A stretch of 64,000 nucleotides of DNA from Desulforapulum autotrophicum HRM2 (lineage in GTDB: Bacteria; Desulfobacterota; Desulfobacteria; Desulfobacterales; Desulfobacteraceae). Below are positions 45,962 to 54,800 of this stretch, in pieces. The position numbers were made by a program, and so were the translations under genes. The notes under the pieces were generated by a model. That model saw only the letters and a list, made by a program, of their open reading frames with translations. It searched no databases and had not been told where the DNA came from. The number at the start of each line of letters is the position of its first letter. Position 1 is the stretch's first letter. The stretch lies in the NCBI RefSeq assembly GCF_000020365.1, contig NC_012108.1, forward strand, positions 1,922,001 to 1,986,000, in the 5' to 3' direction.

Positions 45962-48900
45962 ATGATCTCCTGTATAGAGATTGCCCTGAAGCCCGATCTT
46001 TTTGATGCGGAAGCCGCAAGCCTTAAAAAAAAGGCGCTTGATTATTTTAATATCAGGCTGACCGACGCCAGGACAGTCAACCTTGTCACCCTGGAGGCCG
46101 ATTTCACCGGGGATGAACTCGTTGTCATCAAGGATGAGATTCTCACCAACCCGGTGACCCAGATCTCTTCTTTAAAGCCCCTGGACATTGCCTTTGACTG
46201 GTGCATCTGGATCGGGTTACGGCCTGGGGTTCGTGACAACCCAGCCAGCACGGCGGTTGAGGCCGTGGAAGATTTGTTAAATCAACATTTTGACGCCCAG
46301 GACGGAATCTACACCTCAAAGCGGTATGCTGTTACAGGAGACGGCCTCAAGAGAGACGAGATCGAAATCCTGGCCAGGGAGCTGTTATCAAATCCCATCA
46401 TCCAGCAATGGAAGGTGTTCTCACGGGCTGAGTGGGATCCGGAACAGGGGGTGAACACAGCACCGGCAAAGGTCCGTCTTGACCACGAGCCCGAGTTTGC
46501 CGTCCTGAGCATTGGTTCAAATGATGAGCTTCAGACCATCAGTGACCAGCGAAATCTTGCCCTTAATCCCAGGGATATTCCGGTGATCAGGGCGTATTTT
46601 TTAGACCCTGATGTCCGACGATCCAGGGCTGAGGCAGGCCTTGCTGAACCCACGGATCTTGAGCTCGAGTACATTTCCCAGGCACGCAGCGATCATTGTA
46701 ACCACAATACCTTCCAGGGACTGTTCCGCTATGTTGACGCAGACACCGGCAAATCCAGCGTTGAGGAAAATCTGTTTAAAAAGTATATCAAGGAACCGAC
46801 CCTTGAACTAAAGAATAAAAAACCCTGGGTGGTTTCAGTGCTGTGGGATAATGCAGGGGTGGGCCGTTTTGATGAATCCAGCAACTATGTGATCACAGGC
46901 GAGACCCACAATTCACCCTCAAACATGGAGGCCTACGGCGGTGCCATCACGGGAATTGTGGGGGTTTACCGGGACCCCATGGGTACCGGGCTTGGATCCA
47001 GGCTCATCATGGGCAGTTTTGGATTCTGTGTGGGTGAGCTTGATTACAAGGGACCTCTAAAACCCAACCTCCATCCCAGGCGCCTCCTTGACGGGATCGT
47101 TGAGGGGGTTAAGGATGGCGGTAACAAGAGTGGGGTTCCCACTACCTTTGGTCAGACCTTGTTCAACAGTGGGTACATGGGAAAAAGCCTGGTATTTGTT
47201 ACGGCCCTTGGCATCATGCCGGCTAAGGTTGAAGGGCATCCCAGCCATGAAAAAGAGACATGTCCCGGTGACCTCATCGTCATGAGTGGCGGCAGGGTGG
47301 GCAAGGATGGGATACACGGGGTTACGGCATCGTCCGAGGTGCTGTCGGAAAATACCCCTGCTGGCCACGTCCAGATCGGTGACCCATACACCCAGAAGAA
47401 AATGCACGATTTCCTCCTTGCGGCAAGGGACGAAGGACTCTACCGGTTTATCACGGACAACGGCGGCGGGGGCCTTTCCTCGTCCGTGGGTGAGTCCGCC
47501 ATGATCAGCAATGGCTGTGAAGTCTGGCTTGACCGGGTACCCTTAAAGTACGAGGGCCTTGATATGTGGGAGATCTGGATCTCCGAGTCCCAGGAGCGCA
47601 TGACCATTGCTGTGCCACCTGAAAATATCGATCGGTTTCTGGCCCTTTCCCTGGAGCATGCCGTTGAGAGCACGGTGATCGGCACCTATACGGACACGGG
47701 CAAGCTCCACATCAAATACAAGGAACAGACCTGCGCCCATGTGGATATGGATCTTCTGGACAAGGGTTTTCCCAATTGGGAGTTTGACGCTGTCTGGACT
47801 TCGCCTGAAACAAGAGGGTTGTACGAACCTGTGCTTGGTGAACCCAGGGATTTTGAGCGCCTTGTGTGTGATATTCTCCAAAGGCCCAACATCTGCTCCA
47901 AGGAGTATATCTTCCGTCAGTACGACCATGAGGTCCAGGGAGGGAGCGTTGTAAAACCCCTTGTGGGCTGCAACCGCAACATTCCGTCCGACGCCTCTGT
48001 GATCCGGCCGGTGTTGGAATCAGCCAAGGGCCTTGCCTTTTCCCAGGCAATTATTCCCTGGTACTCAAAGATTGACGCCTTTCATATGATGACCTGCACC
48101 ATTGACGAGGCTGTCCGCCGTATCATTGCCGTTGGCGGCACCCTTGACCATATTGGTGGAGTTGATAACTTCTGCTGGCCTGCCATCGGGTATGATTCGG
48201 TAAAGAATCCCGATGGGAAATTCAAGGCAGCCCAGCTGGTCCGGGCCTGCCGGGCGTTGAAACAGGCGTGCATGGCCTATGAAATCCCCCTGCTTTCAGG
48301 CAAGGACTCCATGTATGTGGACGGCCATTTGACCGGCCAATACGGTGAGACGGTCAAGGTGTCGGCCATGCCCACCATGCAGTTTTCCGCAACAGGTGTG
48401 ATCGCTGATATTTCAACCACGGTTACCATGGATCCCAAGGTCAGCGGCGATTTTGTCTACGTACTGGGCGAAACGTTGAATGAACTCGGAGCGTCCGAGT
48501 ACTACGAGCTTTGCGGGGCCACGGGCCTTAACGTGCCGGTGGTTAAGTTTGAAAAATTCAAAGTGGTTTACAAGGCCCTTACCCGGGCCATTGACAAAGG
48601 AATCATCGCCTCGGCCCATGCGGTTTCACGGGGCGGACTCGGAGTTCATCTTTCCCTGTGCGCCATGGCCGGGGGCCTTGGCATGGACATTGACCTTGCC
48701 GCTGTTCCAAAGAACGGGCAAAGGGGCAGTTTGAGAAACGACACCCTTTTGTTTTCCGAATCCGCGGGTCGGTTCATTGTCACTGTGGCTCCTGAAAACA
48801 GGGAAACCGTTGAAAAACTCTTTAAGGGCATGGCCGCAGCTTGTGTGGGAACCGTGACCGACCAGCATAAAAGTTTAAAAATCAGGGCCATTGATGGACG

Positions 48901-48967
48901 GGTCCTTGTTGACACTGCAATCGATACCCTTGAAACCGTGTGGCAAAGACCGTTGGGAGAGATGTAA
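45962..48967 (+). CDS. purL: Phosphoribosylformylglycinamidine synthase, PurS-PurL fused subunit
   Basis: Fourth step of purine synthesis. 1001 residues from ATG 45962 (1005 from ATG 45950, which overlaps rseP). This is longer than the small PurL (about 740) and shorter than the single-chain enzyme (about 1300). The first 170 residues look PurS-like (IEIALKPDLFDAEAASLKKKALDYF...), then PurL: LEYISQARSDHCNHNTFQG, ETHNSPSNMEAYGGAITGIVGVYRDPMG, FNSGYMG, TDNGGGGLSSSVGE. The glutaminase is the separate purQ, overlapping by 1 nt. Confidence 0.93.
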   Translation: MISCIEIALKPDLFDAEAASLKKKALDYFNIRLTDARTVNLVTLEADFTGDELVVIKDEILTNPVTQISSLKPLDIAFDWCIWIGLRPGVRDNPASTAVEAVEDLLNQHFDAQDGIYTSKRYAVTGDGLKRDEIEILARELLSNPIIQQWKVFSRAEWDPEQGVNTAPAKVRLDHEPEFAVLSIGSNDELQTISDQRNLALNPRDIPVIRAYFLDPDVRRSRAEAGLAEPTDLELEYISQARSDHCNHNTFQGLFRYVDADTGKSSVEENLFKKYIKEPTLELKNKKPWVVSVLWDNAGVGRFDESSNYVITGETHNSPSNMEAYGGAITGIVGVYRDPMGTGLGSRLIMGSFGFCVGELDYKGPLKPNLHPRRLLDGIVEGVKDGGNKSGVPTTFGQTLFNSGYMGKSLVFVTALGIMPAKVEGHPSHEKETCPGDLIVMSGGRVGKDGIHGVTASSEVLSENTPAGHVQIGDPYTQKKMHDFLLAARDEGLYRFITDNGGGGLSSSVGESAMISNGCEVWLDRVPLKYEGLDMWEIWISESQERMTIAVPPENIDRFLALSLEHAVESTVIGTYTDTGKLHIKYKEQTCAHVDMDLLDKGFPNWEFDAVWTSPETRGLYEPVLGEPRDFERLVCDILQRPNICSKEYIFRQYDHEVQGGSVVKPLVGCNRNIPSDASVIRPVLESAKGLAFSQAIIPWYSKIDAFHMMTCTIDEAVRRIIAVGGTLDHIGGVDNFCWPAIGYDSVKNPDGKFKAAQLVRACRALKQACMAYEIPLLSGKDSMYVDGHLTGQYGETVKVSAMPTMQFSATGVIADISTTVTMDPKVSGDFVYVLGETLNELGASEYYELCGATGLNVPVVKFEKFKVVYKALTRAIDKGIIASAHAVSRGGLGVHLSLCAMAGGLGMDIDLAAVPKNGQRGSLRNDTLLFSESAGRFIVTVAPENRETVEKLFKGMAAACVGTVTDQHKSLKIRAIDGRVLVDTAIDTLETVWQRPLGEM

Positions 48968-49788
48968 TGAAACAGGTAAAAGCGCTCGTATTAACCGGAT
49001 TTGGACTCAACTGCGACATGGAAACCGCCCGGGCCTTTGAGCTTGCAGGTGCCTCGGCCCAGCGGGTTCACATCAACGCCCTGGTCAACCAGCGTGTTGA
49101 TCTTGACGGATTCCACATCCTTGCCTTTGGCGGCGGATTCAGCTGGGGAGATGACCACGGTGCCGGGGTGATCCAGGCGTTAAAGCTTAAAAATCATCTG
49201 GGTGACAAGCTGCTTTCGTTTGTTGAAAAGGGCCGGCTTGTCATGGGAATCTGTAACGGTTTCCAGACCCTTGTCAACCTGGGACTCTTGCCTGGCCTGG
49301 AAGGGGACTACACCCAAAGAAGCGTTGCCCTGACCTGGAATGACTGCGGCAACTTCAGGGATCAATGGGTCAACCTCCAGGGAAATCAACAAAGTCCCTG
49401 TGTGTTTACACCGGGAATGGCGGCGGTGGAGCTTCCCGTTCGCCATGGGGAGGGCAAGTTTGTCACGGATGAGAAAACCCTTGCCCGGCTCATTGACAAC
49501 AACCAGGTGGTGTTTCGCTATGCAGACAAGAACAATCAGCCGGCCAGGGGGCGTTTTCCCATGAACCCCAACGGTTCCATGGACGACATTGCCGGCATCT
49601 GCGATCCAACGGGCCGGATATTCGGTCTCATGCCCCATCCTGAAGCGTTCAACCATGAGTCCAACCACCCGGACTGGCCCCGGACCAAAGAGATATTGAA
49701 GCGCTCTGGAAAAGAACCTGACCCGGGGGTAACGCCTGGCATTCAGATTTTTAAGAACGGTGTGGATTATATGCGGTCAAAGCTTTAA
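48967..49788 (+). CDS. purQ: Phosphoribosylformylglycinamidine synthase, glutaminase subunit
   Basis: Class I glutamine amidotransferase feeding ammonia to PurL. 273 residues, longer than the usual 225-residue PurQ and similar to the C-terminal domain of the single-chain enzyme (FGGGFSWGDDHGAG, NQQSPCVFTPGM, ...GRIFGLMPHPEAFNH). The nucleophile is Cys96 in MGICNGFQTLVNLGLLPG, and His/Glu of MPHPEAF complete the triad. It starts on the last base of the purL stop (TAATG). The next gene follows after 2 nt but lacks a ribosome-binding site. Confidence 0.95.
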   Translation: MKQVKALVLTGFGLNCDMETARAFELAGASAQRVHINALVNQRVDLDGFHILAFGGGFSWGDDHGAGVIQALKLKNHLGDKLLSFVEKGRLVMGICNGFQTLVNLGLLPGLEGDYTQRSVALTWNDCGNFRDQWVNLQGNQQSPCVFTPGMAAVELPVRHGEGKFVTDEKTLARLIDNNQVVFRYADKNNQPARGRFPMNPNGSMDDIAGICDPTGRIFGLMPHPEAFNHESNHPDWPRTKEILKRSGKEPDPGVTPGIQIFKNGVDYMRSKL

Positions 49789-49790
49789 AT

Positions 49791-50405
49791 ATGCCAGATA
49801 AATATTCGAATTATGATGAGTTAAGCCAGAATGAAAGACAGGATGTGGATTATACGATTTTCCATCGTGGGACGGATTCACAACTTGCTGTAATGGCTAT
49901 TCACGGTGGCGGCATAGAGCCAGGCACCTTAGATATTGCGGATGCCATTGCCGGATGTGATCATACCTTTTATTGCTTTAAAGCGTTGAAAAAATCATGG
50001 AGCAATTTATTGCACATAACCAGCAATGGATTTGATGAACCGCTTGGAATACAGGTTGCACAGAAAGCGCTTACTGTTATTTCAATTCACGGGGCCAGAT
50101 TCAAAACGGAAACAATTCACATCGGCGGAAGAAATCAATACTTGGGACAAAAAATAATGCATGCATTGATAGACGCCGGATTTAACGCCAAAATAAGTAA
50201 AGTACCTGGGTTAAAGGGGATCAGCCCTGGAAATATTTGCAACAGATGCAAAAGCAGGGAAGGGATTCAACTGGAAATATCAAGGGGCTTAAGGGAAAAA
50301 ATGTTTGATGATCTTAAATTTCGTAATTTGAGAAAAAGGACGGTTTGTTTTTATAAATTTGTAAATACCATGAAAGAGGTCCTGTCAACTTTTACGCAAG
50401 CCTGA
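49791..50405 (+). CDS. Phage-type poly-gamma-glutamate hydrolase family protein (copy 1)
   Basis: 204 residues of the DUF867/PghP family, zinc enzymes first known from Bacillus phages that cut poly-gamma-glutamate; some homologues are host-borne. AIHGGGIEPGTLDIADAIAG carries the first metal His and Glu, TVISIHGARF the next His, IHIGGRN a third conserved patch, and LEISRGLREKMF the catalytic Glu/Arg segment. No signal peptide. The start is 2 nt after purQ with no Shine-Dalgarno. A close duplicate follows at 50655. True substrate unknown. Confidence 0.8.
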   Translation: MPDKYSNYDELSQNERQDVDYTIFHRGTDSQLAVMAIHGGGIEPGTLDIADAIAGCDHTFYCFKALKKSWSNLLHITSNGFDEPLGIQVAQKALTVISIHGARFKTETIHIGGRNQYLGQKIMHALIDAGFNAKISKVPGLKGISPGNICNRCKSREGIQLEISRGLREKMFDDLKFRNLRKRTVCFYKFVNTMKEVLSTFTQA

Positions 50406-50654
50406 GCCAGGGGAAACGCATTAAAATTTGGCATAATTTTGATTTCAATAAATTCGAATGTGGTCCTTCGGTGCCAACGCTACCTTGATCAGAAGGGCGA
50501 TAAATCCCAACGGTCAAAAATGAGGGTGGGGACTCGGTGTTAGTTCTTTGAAAAATATTCATGACAGAGGCTATCGGGTTTTTGTAAGGTGTTAGCGGTG
50601 ATAATCGATGGTTGCCAATAACGTATTAATAATCTCCTAACTTAATGTGACATT

Positions 50655-51257
50655 ATGCCAGACAAATATACGAATTATGATGAGTTAAGCCAGAATGAAA
50701 GACTGAATGCTGATTATGCGATTCTTCATCGTGAAGTTGATTCCAAAATTGTTGTAATATCTCCCCACGGAGGGGGGATAGAGCCGGGCACCATAGATAT
50801 TGGCGATGCCATTGCCGGATGTGATCATACCTTTTATGCATTCAAAGGTCTGAAGAAATCAGGGAATAAAATATTGCACATCACCAGCAATAGTTTTGAT
50901 GAGCCGCTGGGAATACAGGTTGCACAAAAGGCCCTTATTGTTATCTCAGTTCATGGCTCCAGATTCAGAACGGAGACAGTTCACATCGGCGGAAGAAATC
51001 AGCTCTTGAAACAAAAAATATTGCATGCATTGAAAGCCGCTGGATTTAATGCCGAAATAAGTGAACTCCCTGAGCTTCAGTGGATCAGTCCTGAAAATAT
51101 TTGCAACAGGTGCAAAAGCGGGGAAGGGGTTCATTTGGAAATATCAAGGGGATTAAGGGAAAAAATGTTTGATAATCTTGATATTCGTAGTTTGAGAAAA
51201 AGGACGAAGTGTTTTTACAAATTTGTTAATACCCTTAAAGCGATTCTGTCAATATGA
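50655..51257 (+). CDS. Phage-type poly-gamma-glutamate hydrolase family protein (copy 2)
   Basis: 200 residues, strongly similar to copy 1 over its whole length (MPDKYTNYDELSQNER start; SPHGGGIEPGTIDIGDAIAG; VISVHGSRF; HIGGRNQLL; LEISRGLREKMF). All putative metal and active-site residues are kept in both copies, so both could be active. The 249-bp spacer between them has no gene and no strong structure. Again no clear Shine-Dalgarno precedes the ATG. Confidence 0.8.
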   Translation: MPDKYTNYDELSQNERLNADYAILHREVDSKIVVISPHGGGIEPGTIDIGDAIAGCDHTFYAFKGLKKSGNKILHITSNSFDEPLGIQVAQKALIVISVHGSRFRTETVHIGGRNQLLKQKILHALKAAGFNAEISELPELQWISPENICNRCKSGEGVHLEISRGLREKMFDNLDIRSLRKRTKCFYKFVNTLKAILSI

Positions 51258-51296
51258 GAAAGGAAAAAAGCTGATGACGTTTCAGAAGCCGCATCC

Positions 51297-51722
51297 ATGA
51301 ACGTTGAAATAAGACCCTATCAGACCGGTGATGCGTTGCCCGTCATTCAGCTGTGGACCGACTGCGGCCTTGTCGTTCCACAGAATACTCCCCATGATGA
51401 CATCTGCCGGAAGCTCAAGGTGCAGCCGGAAATGTTTCTGGTGGGGTGTTTTGAAGGGCAAATCGTTGCCACTGTCATGGCAGGTTACGATGGCCATCGC
51501 GGCTGGATCAACTATCTTGCCGTGGACCCTGTTCATCAAGGTTCTGGTATGGGCAGACGTATTATGGAAAAGGCAGAAACCCTGCTTCAGCAATCGGGTT
51601 GCCCGAAAATCAACCTCCAGGTACGGAATACCAATGTCAAGGTAATTGAGTTCTATCAAAAAATCGGGTACAAACAGGACAATGTCATCAGTTTAGGCAA
51701 GCGCCTGATTTTGGATGAATGA
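51297..51722 (+). CDS. ypeA: GNAT family N-acetyltransferase (YpeA-like)
   Basis: 141 residues. The acetyl-CoA loop is VDPVHQGSGMGRRIME (about 81-96), with beta strands WINYLAV before it and INLQVRNTNVKVIEFYQKIGYKQD after it. The overall string and length match YpeA, whose substrate is unknown. It sits between the hydrolase pair and copy 4 of the leader repeat. Confidence 0.82.
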   Translation: MNVEIRPYQTGDALPVIQLWTDCGLVVPQNTPHDDICRKLKVQPEMFLVGCFEGQIVATVMAGYDGHRGWINYLAVDPVHQGSGMGRRIMEKAETLLQQSGCPKINLQVRNTNVKVIEFYQKIGYKQDNVISLGKRLILDE

Positions 51723-51736
51723 GCGGAATATAAAAT

Positions 51737-51821
51737 AACCGGCATGGCCGGAACATGGTATCTGCCTGGCTGCAACGAATGACCAATTGTTCTGATTGCA
51801 ATGCTTTGGTGGGCGTTTCAC
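51737..51821 (+). repeat. Dispersed leader repeat, copy 4 (upstream of the macroglobulin gene)
   Basis: Begins AACCGGCATGGCCGGA and ends TGGTGGGCGTTTCAC; the stretch CTGATTGCAATGCTT is identical to copy 1 except for neighbouring positions. It starts 14 nt after the acetyltransferase stop and ends 39 nt before ATG 51861. Stem I is weaker here. Confidence 0.8.
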
Positions 51822-51860
51822 ATGGAATAATTAAAAAAAAATCAAAAGGCAGGATTGACC

Positions 51861-54800
51861 ATGAAATTATGTCCTCGATCTTTTCTTTGCGCCGGTATCG
51901 CCGGTGTGCTTTTTTCCTTGTTGATGGTGTTATTTTCCCAGCCGTCCATGGCTGGTGAAGCCTTTAAAATCATGCGCATCACCCCCCAGGGTATGGACGT
52001 TCCGGCAAAACGCCAGATTACCATTGAGTTCAACCAGAAGGTTGTTCCCCTGGGAAGAATGGAAAGGGATCAGAGTGAAATTCCCATTACCTTTGACCCC
52101 CTGGTAAACGGCCAGTGGCGATGGCTGACCCCTTCTACCCTGGGTCTTGAGCTTGACGAACAAGAGCGGCTTAAACCTGCCACGGTTTACACCATGACCA
52201 TCCGGCCGGGCATAACGGCCGAGGACGGCTCCAGCTTGACCCGGCCCCATGTCCATTCGTTTACAACCCTCCGGCCCCAGATGCGATATTCAGGCTTTAA
52301 AACCTGGGAAGCCCCTGGGACGCCTGTGCTCAGGCTGGTGTTTAACCAGCCGGTACTGGGGCCTTCCCTGGAAGATCATCTCTTCTTTGAGATAAACAAT
52401 TCAGCCAGGCAGCGAACAGCTGCCCTTGTCGTCCCGGATCCGGACGACCCGGAACCTGGGGTTAACATCCCGTGTGAAACCCTGGAGAACCAGGACGGTC
52501 AAACCGGACAAACCTGCAACGCCCGGCGGGTATGGCTGGTGTCACCGAAAAATGAGCTGGCCCAGGATGCCCGGGTGACCCTTGGCATCCGGGCAGGTGT
52601 TCGATCGGCCATGGGACCTGTTCCTGGTGTCTCAAACTCGACCCTTGTTGTGTTTCGCACCTTTCCTGAGTTCAAGTTCCTGGGGCTTGAAGCCTACCCC
52701 ATCAACGCAGATAAATCCCTGTTGATCCGGGCCCATGGTTTTAAGAATGAAACCATGCCGAGACCGAACCCCCTGGCCCCCCTGGCCCTTGTCTTTTCCA
52801 CGCCGGTAAGTGTTGATGATTTCAGAAAGAGCGTGGAGTTTTTTCCAGGCCTTGCATCTGATCGACCGGGGTTTAATCCCTGGGCCAATGTCTATGCCTA
52901 TTCCGGACTGGGTTTTCCCCACAAACAGGGGCAAACCTACCGGGTCTCTTTGCCGGTCAATCTTGTGGCCCATACCCCCTACCGGGTCAAGGAGAGTGCC
53001 TTACGGCTCAGGGACCAATTCGGCCGAAGGCTTGAAATTCCCCTTGATTTTTCCTTTCACACCGACCACCGGCCCCCTGACTATACCCTTGTCTACGATA
53101 CCGCTGTTCTGGAAAACGGCATAGACAACGATCTTCCCCTGGTGGTGACCAATCTTGACCTGGTGAACGTTCACTACCGGCGAATGACTGTTGATAAAAC
53201 CGAAGAAAATCTTGAACACCAGACGCCGGTGCAGGCGGTCCAGGACCTGGCAGTTAAAATTCCCCTTGGGGTCAACACCATGCTCCACCATCGGTCCGGG
53301 GCTGTTTCTGGAACAATAGCCACCCGGCCAGGGGTGAAAAAATCCAACTGGCAGAAAACTTTTTTTGTCCAGAAGACACCCTTCGAGGTCCATGTGAAAT
53401 CGGGTCACTTCAACACCCTGGTGTGGGTGGTGGATCTTAAAACCGGGGATCCTGTGGCCGGTGCAGCAGTCTTTGTCTACAAAGACGCTGTGACCCGGTT
53501 GAAAGGCGACGGGCCTGTCCTGGCCCAGGGCGTGACAGACAAGGATGGCATCCTGATCCTGCCGGGCACCTCAACCCTTGATCCCGGGCTGAAACTGTTT
53601 GACTGGAGCTGGGAGAACAGTGACGAGCGTTTGTTTGTCAAGGTGGTCAAGGATGACCTCATGGCCCTGGTCCCTTTGAGCCCAAGGTTTGAGACCGATA
53701 CCTATCGGGCCTCGGGCGCTCTTTTTTCATCCAATCTCAGCCGGCGCTACAGCCATGTCCACACCTGGGGCACCACGGCCCAGGGAATTTATCGTGCCGG
53801 AGAAACCATTGATTTCAAGATCTATGTCCGGGATCAGAATAACGGAACCTTTATCCAGGCCCCCAAAGGATCCTATACCCTTAAAATTATCAACCCAACG
53901 GGCAAGGTGGTCCATGAACAAAACAATATAACCCTTTCAAAATTCGGTGCCTTTGACGGACGGTTTACCAGCTCAAAAACTGGAAGTGTAGGGCATTATT
54001 CCTTTGAGCTTTCTGCCGATTTTACCGAGATCTCGTGGACCCCTTTAAAGGTGCTGGTCAGTGATTTTGTTCCTGCAGCCTTCAAGGTGACAACCCAGTT
54101 GAATCAGTCTGTTTTGCGGCCTGGCCAGAAGGTTGAGGTGACAACCACAGCAAAGCTCCATGCCGGTGGACCATACACCAGCGCATCAACCCAGGTTATC
54201 TTACGCCTTGAACCCCGGGGCTTTTCATCAGCCCATTCCCTGGTTAAGGATTTCTGGTTCCAGGCGGACCAGCAGGACCAGGAGGGTGTGATCCTTTTCA
54301 ACAACCAGGCTGCCCTGAACAACAGGGGGGAGCTTGTCACAGGGTTTGATTTGATCCATGATCGAACGCCCTTTGGCCGTGTGGTTGTCGAGTCGGGCGT
54401 AAGGGATGACAGGGGGGGAACCATAGCCGCCACAACCTCGGTTGATTTTTTCGGCCGGGATCGGTTCGTGGGGTTAAGGTCGGACAGCTGGCTCTATTAC
54501 CAGGGAAAACCAGCGACCTTTCCCTTTGTGGTGGTGGATGAAAGCGGCGCCCCCCAGGCGGGTATCAATACGGGCTTTTGGGTTGAACGCCTGACCACAA
54601 AGGCATCCAGGGTCAAGGGGGCGGGGAACGCATATAAGACGATCTATGTGGATGAGTGGACCAGGGTGAAACAATTCCAGGCAGCGTCCAGTGATCACCC
54701 CCTGCCCGTTGATTTTGTTCCGGACCGGCCAGGAGCGTATCGTATTACGGCAACCATCAACGACACCAGGGAAAGGAAACACACAAGTACCCTGGGGTTC

